Assembly: GCF_008386495.1 (NCBI RefSeq) | Contig: NZ_VTHJ01000078.1 | Location: forward strand, 1 to 38,108 | Direction: 5' to 3' | Length of the DNA stretch: 38,108 nt | Source of the DNA: Streptomyces tailanensis | Lineage (GTDB): Bacteria > Actinomycetota > Actinomycetes > Streptomycetales > Streptomycetaceae | In this document: positions 7,808 through 15,517 of the stretch, in pieces | How the letters are laid out: each line of letters opens with the position of its first letter | Numbering within the stretch: the stretch's first letter is position 1 | Position numbers and translations under genes: made by a program | Notes under the pieces: model-generated | What the model was told of the DNA's origin: nothing | Databases searched by the model: none | The model's input: the letters and a program-made list of their open reading frames with translations, nothing else

Positions 7808-8925
7808 TGCTGCACATCCTCTGCGGTGATGGCGTCCAACGCCGAGGTGCCGATGTCGATGTCGCTCTTGTCGATACGGCGCTGGAGGTACTGGTCGAAC
7901 TTCTCCTCGACGAGGGACTGCCGGATCCGCTGGGAGTACTCGGCGAACGCCTTGTCCTCGTCGACGCTCTTGCTGTCGAGCTCGTAGTAGGTGATCTGGC
8001 CGGTGCCCTTGACGGGCGTGGAGGTCCGACCCGGTTCGAGTCCGCCGAGCACCGCCATCAGGTCCTGGTCGTGGGCGTTCAACGAGGTGGCGCCGCCGCC
8101 CTCGTACGTGTCGGTCGTGAGCTCGGCGCCCGGTTCGCCGGCGGCCACGGCCGCGAGGTCCTCGGCGGAGGTCACCCGCTGCTGGAGGCGGGCGGCGTGG
8201 TCCGTGTCCGCGCCTTCGGGCACCGGCACGACCAGCCGCGTGTACGTGTACGTCGTCGCATTGGCGCTCCAGGCGTCCCGGTCGGCCTCGAACTCCTTGC
8301 GGACCTCGGCGTCGGTGACCCACAGCGGGTCGTCGGCATCCGTGCCGAGCCGCTTCTTCAGGGCGGTGGTGAGTTCCGTGAGCCGGTGGGTGTAGTACTC
8401 CTCGGGGGAGAAGTTCGCCACGCCGTACACCGTCTCGCCCGCCGCGATCGCCTTCGCCCGGGACTCGTTCTCCCGAGCCACCGCGGCCAGGAAGTCCGCG
8501 TGGTCCACGGAGTCCACCAGTCCCTGCTCCTTCGCCAGGACGAGCGTGGTCCTGTCCCGCCTGATCTCGTCCAGCGCACGGGTTTCGAGCCGCTGGATCG
8601 CGGTCCTGCCGCCGGCCTCGGCGTCCCAGTCGACCGGGCCGCGCAGGTCGTACTCGTTGTGCAGCTCGTTCTGCACGGTCGGCGCCAACCGCCGCATATG
8701 GAAGAGGAGTTCGTCCTGGGTCACCGGGTGTCCGTCGACGGTGGCGACCTCGTCGGTGGTGCGATCGTCGAGGAGCGCCGCCGCGGTCACCAGCAGGGCG
8801 ACGAGAGCCACGCACACGCCGGTGATCAGGGCGAGGGCGCGGCGCGACGGCCGGCGCGCCGGGGCCGAGCGGCGGGAGGCGCTCACCGCGCGCGGAGTAC
8901 TCGGCCTGCGCGAGGTGCCCTTCAT
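7804..8925 (-). CDS. SurA/parvulin-like membrane-anchored foldase
   Basis: Predicted 373-residue protein with an Arg/Ser-rich cytoplasmic start, one membrane helix or uncleaved signal (about residues 33-52, LALITGVCVALVALLVTAAAL) and an extracellular body. The segment after the helix, VATVDGHPVTQDELLFHMRR, is the SurA N-terminal pattern. The later LGGLEPGRTSTPVKG...ITYYELDSK resembles the end of a parvulin rotamase domain. No lipobox is present, unlike PrsA. It overlaps by ATGA with the fucosidase upstream and again by ATGA with the secreted beta-helix gene downstream. This position suggests a dedicated export or folding factor for that product, which is inference. The peptidyl-prolyl isomerase domain is divergent, so catalytic activity is uncertain. 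Confidence 0.7.
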   Translation of the reverse strand: MKGTSRRPSTPRAVSASRRSAPARRPSRRALALITGVCVALVALLVTAAALLDDRTTDEVATVDGHPVTQDELLFHMRRLAPTVQNELHNEYDLRGPVDWDAEAGGRTAIQRLETRALDEIRRDRTTLVLAKEQGLVDSVDHADFLAAVARENESRAKAIAAGETVYGVANFSPEEYYTHRLTELTTALKKRLGTDADDPLWVTDAEVRKEFEADRDAWSANATTYTYTRLVVPVPEGADTDHAARLQQRVTSAEDLAAVAAGEPGAELTTDTYEGGGATSLNAHDQDLMAVLGGLEPGRTSTPVKGTGQITYYELDSKSVDEDKAFAEYSQRIRQSLVEEKFDQYLQRRIDKSDIDIGTSALDAITAEDVQQ

Positions 8926-10367
8926 GACGCCGCCCCGATCACCGCGACCCGGGCCATCACGGGTGTGTCCCGTGACTCCGTCACCTCGACCAGTACGGCG
9001 TCGACCTCGACCGGCGGGAACGTCAGAATGCGCTGGTATCCCACCGCGTTCGCCTCGGCGAGCGTCGTCCACCGCCCGTCCCGGCGGCCTCGTACGACGA
9101 CGTGCTCGATGCGCTGCCCCTGAGCGATGTCCTCGCCCAGGACGACCGCCTCGACCGGTCGCGGCCCCGCGAACGCGACCGTCACGCCCGGCAGTTCGTC
9201 CCCGCCGTCCGGTCGCCACGGGGCGCGCCCCCTGCCGGGCCACGCGGTCGCGACGTCGCCTGGTTCGCCGGACGAGACCGTCACGGACGCCTCGACCCTC
9301 CGGGCCCGGAACTCTTCGATGCGCCGACCCAGCCCCTCCAGTACGGCCACGTCGGTGTCCCGCAGCCGCCCGTCGCGGGCCGGTGGGACGTTGAGCAGGA
9401 AGCAGGAGTTGCCGCCGACGGCACGCAGATGGATGGTGAACAGCTCCTCCACGGAACGGACTTCGGCATCCTCGGCCGGGTGGTGGAACCAGCCCGGGCG
9501 GATCGAGGTGTTGACCTCGGCCGGGTACCAGACCAGGTCGTCCTCGTGCCCGGCCAGGGCGTCGCGGCTGCCGAGGTCGCGGTCGTCGCTGCGGACGAGC
9601 CGGGCGAAGGCACCGTCGTCCGCCCGCTGTGAGCGGTCGGCGGTGCGCTCGGCGTCCCGCAGGGCGCGCGGCACCACGCTCCACTCGTCGGGGCGGGTCT
9701 CCCCGGCCTCGTTGCCGCACCAGCGCACGTCGGGCCCGCACACACTGATGACCGCGTCCGGCTGCGCCTCGCGGACCACCGCGTAGTACCGCTCCCAGTC
9801 GTAGACCTGGACCTTGCCGTTCGGGCCCTCGCCGTTCGCGCCGTCCAGCCACACCGAGAACACCGGGCCGTAGCGGGTGAGCAGTTCGGTGAGCTGGGCG
9901 ACGTAGAAGTCGTCGTAGGCGGTGCCGGAGCCGTAGGAGGCCTCGGTACGGTCCCAGGGGGAGAGGTAGATCCCGAAGTGCAGGCCGTGCCGTCGGGCCG
10001 CTTCGGCGACCTCCGCGACCACATCCCCCCGGCCGTCGCGCCACGGCGACGAGGCCACCGAGTACGTCGTGACGTCGCTGGGCCAGAGGCAGAACCCGTC
10101 GTGGTGCTTGGCGGTGAGGATCACGCCGGTCATGCCGGCGGCCTTGAGCGCCGCGACCCACTGGTCGGCGTCGAGGCCGGCCGGGTCGAAGAGCGCCGGG
10201 TCGTCGTGGCCCTCGCCCCACTCGCGGTCCGTCATGGTGTTCATGCCGAAGTGGAGGAATCCGTAGAACTCCATGGCCTGCCAGGCGAGTTGGCGCTCAC
10301 TCGGCCGGATCGCGGCCAGTGCCGGTGCCCGTCCGGACGTCGCTCCGGACGCCGTGGGCGCGGTCAC
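8922..10367 (-). CDS. GH29 alpha-L-fucosidase
   Basis: 481-residue glycoside hydrolase that should release terminal alpha-L-fucose with retention. GH29 landmarks are present: FYGFLHFGMNTMTDREWG near the start, the LTAKHHDGFCLWPS motif, YLSPWDR, and SVWLDGANGEG, in which D175 matches the catalytic nucleophile. The acid/base residue is less conserved and I did not assign it. About 90 C-terminal residues form a galactose-binding-like sandwich (GVTVAFAGPRPVEAVVLGEDI...). There is no signal peptide, so it acts in the cytoplasm on imported oligosaccharide. I chose the GTG at 10367 because its GTGA overlaps the stop of the small membrane protein gene; longer readings run into that gene. Its own stop overlaps the foldase start. 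Confidence 0.9.
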   Translation of the reverse strand: MTAPTASGATSGRAPALAAIRPSERQLAWQAMEFYGFLHFGMNTMTDREWGEGHDDPALFDPAGLDADQWVAALKAAGMTGVILTAKHHDGFCLWPSDVTTYSVASSPWRDGRGDVVAEVAEAARRHGLHFGIYLSPWDRTEASYGSGTAYDDFYVAQLTELLTRYGPVFSVWLDGANGEGPNGKVQVYDWERYYAVVREAQPDAVISVCGPDVRWCGNEAGETRPDEWSVVPRALRDAERTADRSQRADDGAFARLVRSDDRDLGSRDALAGHEDDLVWYPAEVNTSIRPGWFHHPAEDAEVRSVEELFTIHLRAVGGNSCFLLNVPPARDGRLRDTDVAVLEGLGRRIEEFRARRVEASVTVSSGEPGDVATAWPGRGRAPWRPDGGDELPGVTVAFAGPRPVEAVVLGEDIAQGQRIEHVVVRGRRDGRWTTLAEANAVGYQRILTFPPVEVDAVLVEVTESRDTPVMARVAVIGAAS

Positions 10368-10543
10368 CGGAACCGCCGGTTGTACGCGGCGAGCAGGGCC
10401 AGCAGCCCGGCCAGCCCCGCCAGCATGGTCAGGAGGCTGCCCCAACCGACCGTCGTGCGGGCGGTGACGACGAGTGCGAGACAGACCGCCGCGACGAGCG
10501 TACGGGCGGTGACGAGCAGGGCCGTATGCGTCGCTTCCTTCAT
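10364..10543 (-). CDS. Small two-helix membrane protein (DUF6903-like)
   Basis: Predicted 59-residue protein with two membrane helices separated by a short turn (LVAAVCLALVVTARTTVGWG, then a second helix LLTMLAGLAGLLALLAAY) and a basic end, NRRFR. Small proteins of this shape (I recall DUF6903) accompany actinobacterial carbohydrate ABC transporters; their role is not known. The ATG has AAAGGA 7 bases upstream. The stop overlaps the fucosidase GTG, so it heads a chain of four translationally coupled genes. It may be an accessory subunit of the transporter encoded just upstream. Confidence 0.7.
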   Translation of the reverse strand: MKEATHTALLVTARTLVAAVCLALVVTARTTVGWGSLLTMLAGLAGLLALLAAYNRRFR

Positions 10544-10594
10544 GGGGAATCCTTTCGTCAGCCTTCGACTGAACAGGTCGGGCGAAGTCCGCTG

Positions 10595-10752
10595 CGGTTC
10601 GGCTGCGCCCTGAAGGGGCGCGGGGCGGTGTCGATGTGCGCTCCGCCGCGATGGGGGTCCCCACGCTCGAGCGAAGTCGAGCGTGGGGGAGCGATCAGCT
10701 ACGACGGCGCCGCAGACGAGCGACGGCATGGAGCGGCACATCCAGCGGAGCG
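10595..10752. repeat. Composite intergenic repeat with perfect hairpin
   Basis: This 158-bp stretch separates the second permease gene from the small membrane protein gene. CCCCACGCTCGA (10659-10670) and TCGAGCGTGGGG (10677-10688) form a perfect 12-bp stem with loop GCGAAG. It is the centre of a roughly 40-bp element (10652-10691) that recurs inside the dehydrogenase gene at 30322-30361. The flanks (GCGCCCTGAAGGGGCGCGGGG at 10605-10625 and CGCCGCAGACGAGCGACGGC at 10709-10728) resemble another common Streptomyces intergenic repeat, as if one element had entered another. It may attenuate readthrough from the transporter genes into the glycosidase genes. Confidence 0.6.
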
Positions 10753-11631
10753 CTAGCCCTTCACTCCGCCGGACGCCATGCCCTCGATGAGCCGGCGCTG
10801 GATGAGGGCGTAGAGGAGGAAGACGGGGACGATGACGATGACCATGCCGGCGTAGAGCCGCCCGTAGTCGGCCGCCGCCTTCTGCGCGGTGAACAGATTC
10901 AAGAGCCCGACCTGCAACGTCTTTCCCTCGCCGGGGAGCAGGGTGAGCGCGATGATGAAGTCGTTCCAGTAGGCGAGGAAGTTGAAGAGGATCACGGTGG
11001 TGACCGCCGGGCGGGCCATCGGGAGCATGACCGTGGTCATGATGCGGAGCCGGGATGCGCCGTCCAGCGCGGCGGCCTCCTCGTACTCGACCGGGATCGA
11101 GCGGAAGTACGCGGTGAGCAGATAGATCGTGAACGGGATCGACGTGGCCGCGTAGACGAGCGACAGGACGGCCGGGTTGTCGATGAAGAAGCCGCCGGGG
11201 AAGACGTCGATGAGTGCGCGGTCCCAGTCGACGAGCATGAGGAAGATCGGTACGACGATGTAGTTGACGTTGACGAACAGGCCGCCAAGCAGCGCGAATT
11301 CGACGAGGCGGCGGCCTCGGAACTCGTACCGGGCGATGACGTACGCCGCCGGCACGGACACCGCGAGCACGAACACCAGCCCGAGCACGGTGACGAACAC
11401 CGAGGTCAGGAAGTACTGGCCCATGTGCGCGGTCACGAACGCGTCGACGTAGTTCTGGATGTGCAGGCCCTCGGGCAGCGTCCAGGGGCTGCCGAAGAAC
11501 TCGCTCTTCCCCTTGAGCGAGGCGAGCAGCACCCAGGCCACCGGCACGGCGATGACGAGCGAGAGGGCGACGACGAGGGCGTAGGTGAGCGCCCGGCCGG
11601 TGCGGGGGCGGGACGAACTGGTCAGGGTCAT
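10753..11631 (-). CDS. Sugar ABC transporter permease, MalG type
   Basis: 292-residue inner-membrane subunit of a CUT1-class carbohydrate importer, with about six helices. The EAA loop that contacts the ATPase is visible as EYEEAAALDGASRLRIMTTV and is followed by LPMARPAV. The start at 11631 has GAGGACAGG upstream. It lies 20 bp after the MalF-type permease on the same strand. No ATPase gene is in the cluster, which is normal for Streptomyces, where a shared MsiK-type ATPase serves many such importers. Confidence 0.93.
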   Translation of the reverse strand: MTLTSSSRPRTGRALTYALVVALSLVIAVPVAWVLLASLKGKSEFFGSPWTLPEGLHIQNYVDAFVTAHMGQYFLTSVFVTVLGLVFVLAVSVPAAYVIARYEFRGRRLVEFALLGGLFVNVNYIVVPIFLMLVDWDRALIDVFPGGFFIDNPAVLSLVYAATSIPFTIYLLTAYFRSIPVEYEEAAALDGASRLRIMTTVMLPMARPAVTTVILFNFLAYWNDFIIALTLLPGEGKTLQVGLLNLFTAQKAAADYGRLYAGMVIVIVPVFLLYALIQRRLIEGMASGGVKG

Positions 11632-11651
11632 GCTGCCTGTCCTCAGAACTG

Positions 11652-12638
11652 TCAGAACTGGAGGGGCTCGCGCCGAGTCGCCCGGCTCACCAGCAGCGAC
11701 ACGAGGAAGGAGAACGCGAAGATGACGACTCCGATGGCCATGCCGTAGCCGTACGACGAATTCGTGTACGCCTGCTTGTACATGTAGCTCAGCAGGACCT
11801 CGGAGGAGCCGTCGGGCCCGCCGCCGGTCATCGCGCGGACAAGGACGAAGCTGAGGTTGACGGCGCTCATGACGAAGAACGTCAGTGTGGTGCGCAGACT
11901 CTGCCAGATGAGCGGCAGGGTGAGGGAGAAGAACTGCCGGGTGGCGGACGCCCCGTCGAGGGCGCTCGCCTCGTAGAGCTCCTCCGGGATGCTCGCCATG
12001 CCCGCCATGTAGAGGACCATGTAGTAGCCCAGCGACTGCCAGACCATCGCGATCGCGACGGAGTAGAGCACGATCTTCTGGTCGCCGAGCCAGACCTGTT
12101 GCAGACCGTCGAGCGACAGCAGTCGGAGTGTGCCGTTGAGCAGGCCGTTCTCCTGGTCGTAGACGGCGGAGAAGATCGCCGCGATGACGACGACCGAGAG
12201 CACGTTGGGTATGTAGAGGACGAACCGGTACAGGTTCCGGCCGCGCAGCCGTTGCCGGGTCATGATCGCGGCGAGGAACAGGGCCATGCCCATCGTTACG
12301 ACGGTCACCACGATCAGGAGCGCGACCGTGTTCTGGAAGGCGCGCACGAACTGTTCGTCGTCGAGGAGACGGGAGAAGTTGTCGAGCCCGACGAAGCGCA
12401 GGTCGGGGGAGAAACCGCTCCAGGTGTAGAGGGACATCCGGAACACGTTCACGGTCGGGACGATCATGAACACGATGAAGAGCACCAGCGCGGGCAGCAG
12501 ACAGGCGAGCACGAAGCGCCCGTCGGCCCGCCGCCGAACCGTGGCCCGAGTGCCGCCGCTCCGTGAACTCCCGTCGCGCAGCGCCGATTTGCGCGTTCGG
12601 TTCGTCGAGTCCTGACGTGGGGTGGACAGGGTCGTCAC
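11652..12638 (-). CDS. Sugar ABC transporter permease, MalF type
   Basis: 328-residue membrane subunit of the same importer. An Arg/Ser-rich N terminus of about 40 residues precedes the first helix (FVLACLLPALVLFIVFMIVP). The EAA loop reads EELYEASALDGASATRQFF, followed by LPLIWQSL. It begins with a GTG at 12638, one base after the TGA of the solute-binding protein gene. There is no good ribosome site, so translation probably depends on coupling. Partner of the MalG-type permease downstream. Confidence 0.93.
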   Translation of the reverse strand: MTTLSTPRQDSTNRTRKSALRDGSSRSGGTRATVRRRADGRFVLACLLPALVLFIVFMIVPTVNVFRMSLYTWSGFSPDLRFVGLDNFSRLLDDEQFVRAFQNTVALLIVVTVVTMGMALFLAAIMTRQRLRGRNLYRFVLYIPNVLSVVVIAAIFSAVYDQENGLLNGTLRLLSLDGLQQVWLGDQKIVLYSVAIAMVWQSLGYYMVLYMAGMASIPEELYEASALDGASATRQFFSLTLPLIWQSLRTTLTFFVMSAVNLSFVLVRAMTGGGPDGSSEVLLSYMYKQAYTNSSYGYGMAIGVVIFAFSFLVSLLVSRATRREPLQF

Positions 12639-12639
12639 C

Positions 12640-13965
12640 TCAGTCGCCCGCCTGGCGCAGCTTCTCGCTGGCGTCGTTCAGCGCGGCCTGCCACTCGTCC
12701 TCGGTGGTGTCGCCGCTGATGATGCTGTTCGCGGTGTCGAAGAGCGTGGCCTTGATGTCGACGCCCGGGACGGGCGCGGTACTGGCGAACCCGCCGACGA
12801 GCGCGGAGACCGACGGATCCTCGTACAGCTGATAAAACGCGGCATTCTCCGCCGACAGACTGCTCGCGATGCCCTCGACCGGCTGGATCGCGTTCGACTT
12901 CGCGAAGATCTTCGCCGCCTCGTCGGAGTACAGATAGGCGATGAACTCCTTGGCCGCGTCCTTGTCTTGGGCGGCGCTGGGCACCCAGACCGACTCGACC
13001 GACGTCGTGATGTAGCGCTTGCCGCCCGTGGTGACCGCGGGTAGCGGCGTCAGACCCCACTGGAAGCCCTTCGCGCGCGGCGCTTCCGCCATCTCGCCGA
13101 CGATCCAGGTGCCGTTCGGCATGAACAGCGCCTTGTTGTCGAGGACCAGCTGCTGGTTCTTGGTGAAGTCCTGCTCGTTGGCGTACCCGGCGGTGGCGGG
13201 AGCCGCGTAACCCAGCAGCTTGGTGGTGATGTCGAGAGCCTGCCGGGCCTTCGCCGTCTTCCAGACGTCCTTCTCGTACGTCATCACGTCGGTGTAGAAG
13301 TCCTCGCCGCCTACGTCGGCGAGCAGCGCGAAGAAGTACGAGTCGAGGTAGCCGGCGGTCGGATACGTGAACAGCGGTATGCCCTGCTTCTTCGCCGTCT
13401 CCCCGAGCGCGAACATCTCGTCCCAGGTGCCCGGGACCTTCCAGCCCTTCTCCTCGAACAGGCCCTTGTTGTAGAAGAGGCCGGTCGGCGCGTAGTACAT
13501 CGGCATCAGATACGTCTGGTCAGTGCCGTACGGGTTCGTGTTGAGGTTGCCGACGATGCCCTCGGTGAGCTTGTCCCCGACCGTCCTGTCCTCGCCGGGG
13601 ATCTTCGTCTCCAGCACCGGGGTGAGGTCCTCCAGCGCCTTGTCCTTGACCAGGGTCTCGGTGAGGGCGGCCTTGCGGCCCTGGCCGAGCACCACGACGT
13701 CCGGGAAGCGCCCCGCCTTCATGTTCGGGGTGATCTCGTCCTCGATGCTCTTCGAGATCTGCAACCGGACATCGATGTCGGGATGCGAAGCCTCGTACGC
13801 CTTGATGACCTGCGTGTACATGTCCCGGCCGTACCCGCCTTCGAGGGCGGCGACCTCAAGGGTCGTCCTGCCGGAGTCCGATCCGTCCCCGCCGGCCGAG
13901 CAGCCGACGAGCAGCCCGAGCGCCGTGACCGCGGCACCCGCGCCGAGGACGAGCGATCTCCTCAT
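12640..13965 (-). CDS. Extracellular sugar-binding lipoprotein
   Basis: 441-residue solute-binding protein that should deliver oligosaccharide to the two permeases. The lipoprotein signal ends in LGLLVGC with the lipidated C22, followed by a Gly/Ser/Asp spacer. The body fits bacterial extracellular solute-binding family 1 (YGRDMYTQVIKAYEASHPDI, PTGLFYNKGLFEEKGWKVP, FMPNGTWIVGEM, YLYSDEAAKIFAK). The ATG at 13965 has GGAAGGA at good spacing. The 47 residues that could be added upstream are encoded across the operator and are not part of the protein. It is the first gene of the LacI-controlled minus-strand unit. The family does not identify the ligand; neighbouring enzymes suggest a fucosylated galacto-oligosaccharide. 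Confidence 0.92.
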   Translation of the reverse strand: MRRSLVLGAGAAVTALGLLVGCSAGGDGSDSGRTTLEVAALEGGYGRDMYTQVIKAYEASHPDIDVRLQISKSIEDEITPNMKAGRFPDVVVLGQGRKAALTETLVKDKALEDLTPVLETKIPGEDRTVGDKLTEGIVGNLNTNPYGTDQTYLMPMYYAPTGLFYNKGLFEEKGWKVPGTWDEMFALGETAKKQGIPLFTYPTAGYLDSYFFALLADVGGEDFYTDVMTYEKDVWKTAKARQALDITTKLLGYAAPATAGYANEQDFTKNQQLVLDNKALFMPNGTWIVGEMAEAPRAKGFQWGLTPLPAVTTGGKRYITTSVESVWVPSAAQDKDAAKEFIAYLYSDEAAKIFAKSNAIQPVEGIASSLSAENAAFYQLYEDPSVSALVGGFASTAPVPGVDIKATLFDTANSIISGDTTEDEWQAALNDASEKLRQAGD

Positions 13966-14019
13966 GTGGGGTCCTTCCCGTGGATCAAGGTGGATCAAGA
14001 TCGCATGGCGATCGGGACT

Positions 14020-14066
14020 TGTTACGGTGGCACCGATAACATGTGCACTTACGTTGGCACCGAAGC
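14020..14066. promoter_or_regulatory. LacI-type operator before the transporter operon
   Basis: TGTTACGGTGG (14020-14030) faces CACCGATAACA (14031-14041), a near-palindrome 55 bp upstream of the solute-binding protein start. A partial second copy, TTACGTTGGCACCGAAG, lies at 14049-14065. The palindrome closely matches the one before the GH35 gene at 15482-15504, so one regulator probably binds both. The LacI protein encoded in between is the obvious candidate. Confidence 0.7.
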
Positions 14067-14124
14067 GCGGGGCGGCGCAAGGGGTGCACGAGAGGGTTTC
14101 CGGCAAAGTGCGGGTGAGTGGGGG

Positions 14125-14290
14125 TTGCTCGCGCAGTTCCCGCGCCCCTGAAAGACATGGCCCTGCGGGCCGAAAAGCAAGGGGCGCAGCCTCTGCTTTT
14201 CAGGGGCGCGGGGAATTGCGCGACAAGCCACGAACTACCCGCACCCGCCAACGCACCCCCAGCCCCGAGCTCCTAGGCGTGGCGGGGGCG
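14125..14290. repeat. Intergenic hairpin repeat, copy C
   Basis: Third copy of the intergenic repeat. Arms are 14130-14154 (CGCGCAGTTCCCG...) and 14196-14222 (...GGGGAATTGCGCG), with the GGCCCTGCGGGCC hairpin between and the conserved tail after. It fills the gap between the lacI stop (read on the minus strand) and the operator of the transporter genes. It may therefore insulate the two. Relative to the upstream gene its orientation is opposite to copies A and B. Confidence 0.75.
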
Positions 14291-14348
14291 AAGGGGCAGC
14301 CGCCCCCGGGGATGGGACGGGTAGGGGCGGCGGGGGCGAAACCCGAGG

Positions 14349-15377
14349 TCAGGACACCCGCGGCGGCGCCGTGGACCCCCGCACCGACAGCGACACATCG
14401 GCCACCGCATCGTCGACGTCCGCCCTGCCCCCCTGAAGCAGCAGAGCCACAGCCGCCGCACCGTACCGATAGAAGTCCTGCCGAACCGTCGTCAGCGGCG
14501 GATGACAGTACGCCGCCAACGCGATGTCATCGACGCTCACGATCGACACATCCTCCGGCACCGACCGCCCCCGCTCACGCAGCGCCCGGATCACGCCGAA
14601 CGCCATCTCGTCCCCCGCGACGAAAACCGCGGTCACGTCCGGGATCATCGCCAGGATCTGCCCGTGCCGATACCCCGAGTCGGGCGACCAGTCCCCCTCC
14701 AGCGGCGGCGGCGCCTCGATCCCCGCCGCGGCCAGACACTCCTGCCAGCCCCGCCGCCGCCGACGCGCCTCGATCCACTCGTCGGGCCCGGAGATGTGCC
14801 ACACCTGCCGGTGTCCCAGGTCGAGCAGATGCTGCGTGGCGACCCGCCCCGCCTCCCGCTGGTCGATCCCGAGCACCCGGGCACCCGCCGTCCGCGAGCC
14901 GTCGAGCGTGACGGTCGGGAGGTCGCGGGTGATGTCCTCCATCTTCGGCGTCACCGAGATCAGCGGTACGGCGATGACGAAGCCGTCGACGCCCTGGTCG
15001 GCCAGCTTGGACAGGGCCCGCTCCATCAGACCCGTGTCGAGCGCGGCGATCGTCGCGATGCTCACCGCGTACCCGGCCGCGCCGGCGGCCGCCTCGACGC
15101 CGGCCGTCACCGCCGAGCGCGAGTAGTACCCGCCGGATCCCAGCAGCACGAGCCCGATGGTGTGGCTGCGCCCGGACGACAGCGTCCGGGCGGCGCTGTT
15201 GAACCGGTAGCCGACCCGGTCGACGGCGGCGAGCACGCGCCTCTTCGTCTCCGGGTTGACGTTCGGCGAGCCGCGGAGCGCACGCGAGACGGTCTGCGCC
15301 GACACCCCGGCGGTCCGGGCCACGTCGGCCATGCTCGGCTGCCTGGGCCTCTCGATGCCCGCGGTGCCCTCGCTCAT
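14349..15377 (-). CDS. LacI-family transcriptional regulator
   Basis: 342-residue repressor. The N-terminal helix-turn-helix, SMADVARTAGVSAQTVSRAL, and hinge (VGYRFNSAARTLSSG) are classic LacI/GalR. A periplasmic-binding-protein-like effector domain follows (HTIGLVLLGSGGYYSRS, VFVAGDEMAFGVIRALRERG, VSIVSVDDIALAAY). The start at 15377 has GAGAGGAG 6 bases upstream. It sits between two units that carry near-identical palindromes, at 14020-14041 before the transporter operon and 15482-15504 before GH35. It probably represses both until an imported sugar (galactose- or fucose-containing) binds. The second site lies about 105 bp upstream of its own start, so autoregulation is possible. Confidence 0.93.
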   Translation of the reverse strand: MSEGTAGIERPRQPSMADVARTAGVSAQTVSRALRGSPNVNPETKRRVLAAVDRVGYRFNSAARTLSSGRSHTIGLVLLGSGGYYSRSAVTAGVEAAAGAAGYAVSIATIAALDTGLMERALSKLADQGVDGFVIAVPLISVTPKMEDITRDLPTVTLDGSRTAGARVLGIDQREAGRVATQHLLDLGHRQVWHISGPDEWIEARRRRRGWQECLAAAGIEAPPPLEGDWSPDSGYRHGQILAMIPDVTAVFVAGDEMAFGVIRALRERGRSVPEDVSIVSVDDIALAAYCHPPLTTVRQDFYRYGAAAVALLLQGGRADVDDAVADVSLSVRGSTAPPRVS

Positions 15378-15480
15378 GGCGCTCCTCTCCCGCGGCCGAA
15401 CCCGCGACGTCGTTCACCGATCACGTCGTTCACCGGTCATGCCATCAGCCGATCACGTCGTTCCCCCGATCATATCGGGC

Positions 15481-15517
15481 TTGTTACTCATGGCATCGAT
15501 AACATACGCTCCCCACC
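15481..15517 (+). promoter_or_regulatory. Operator-covered promoter of the GH35 gene
   Basis: TTGTTA (15481-15486) and TACGCT (15505-15510), 18 bp apart, make a plausible primary-sigma promoter. The palindrome TGTTACTCATG/CATCGATAACA (15482-15504) fills the spacer, so a bound LacI protein would block RNA polymerase. Transcription would begin about 7 bases after the -10, at or next to the GTG at 15518. Confidence 0.6.

Noticed and set aside
7808..8815. Long upstream extension of the beta-helix gene
   Set aside because: It would run through the foldase gene in another frame. The signal peptide begins at 7807 and the ATGA overlap fixes the start there.
13985..14251. 88-codon minus-strand frame reading SSWLVAQFPAPLK
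   Set aside because: It is a translation of hairpin repeat C. A similar frame occurs in copy B (3170-3547), so it is repeat-derived and not a gene.
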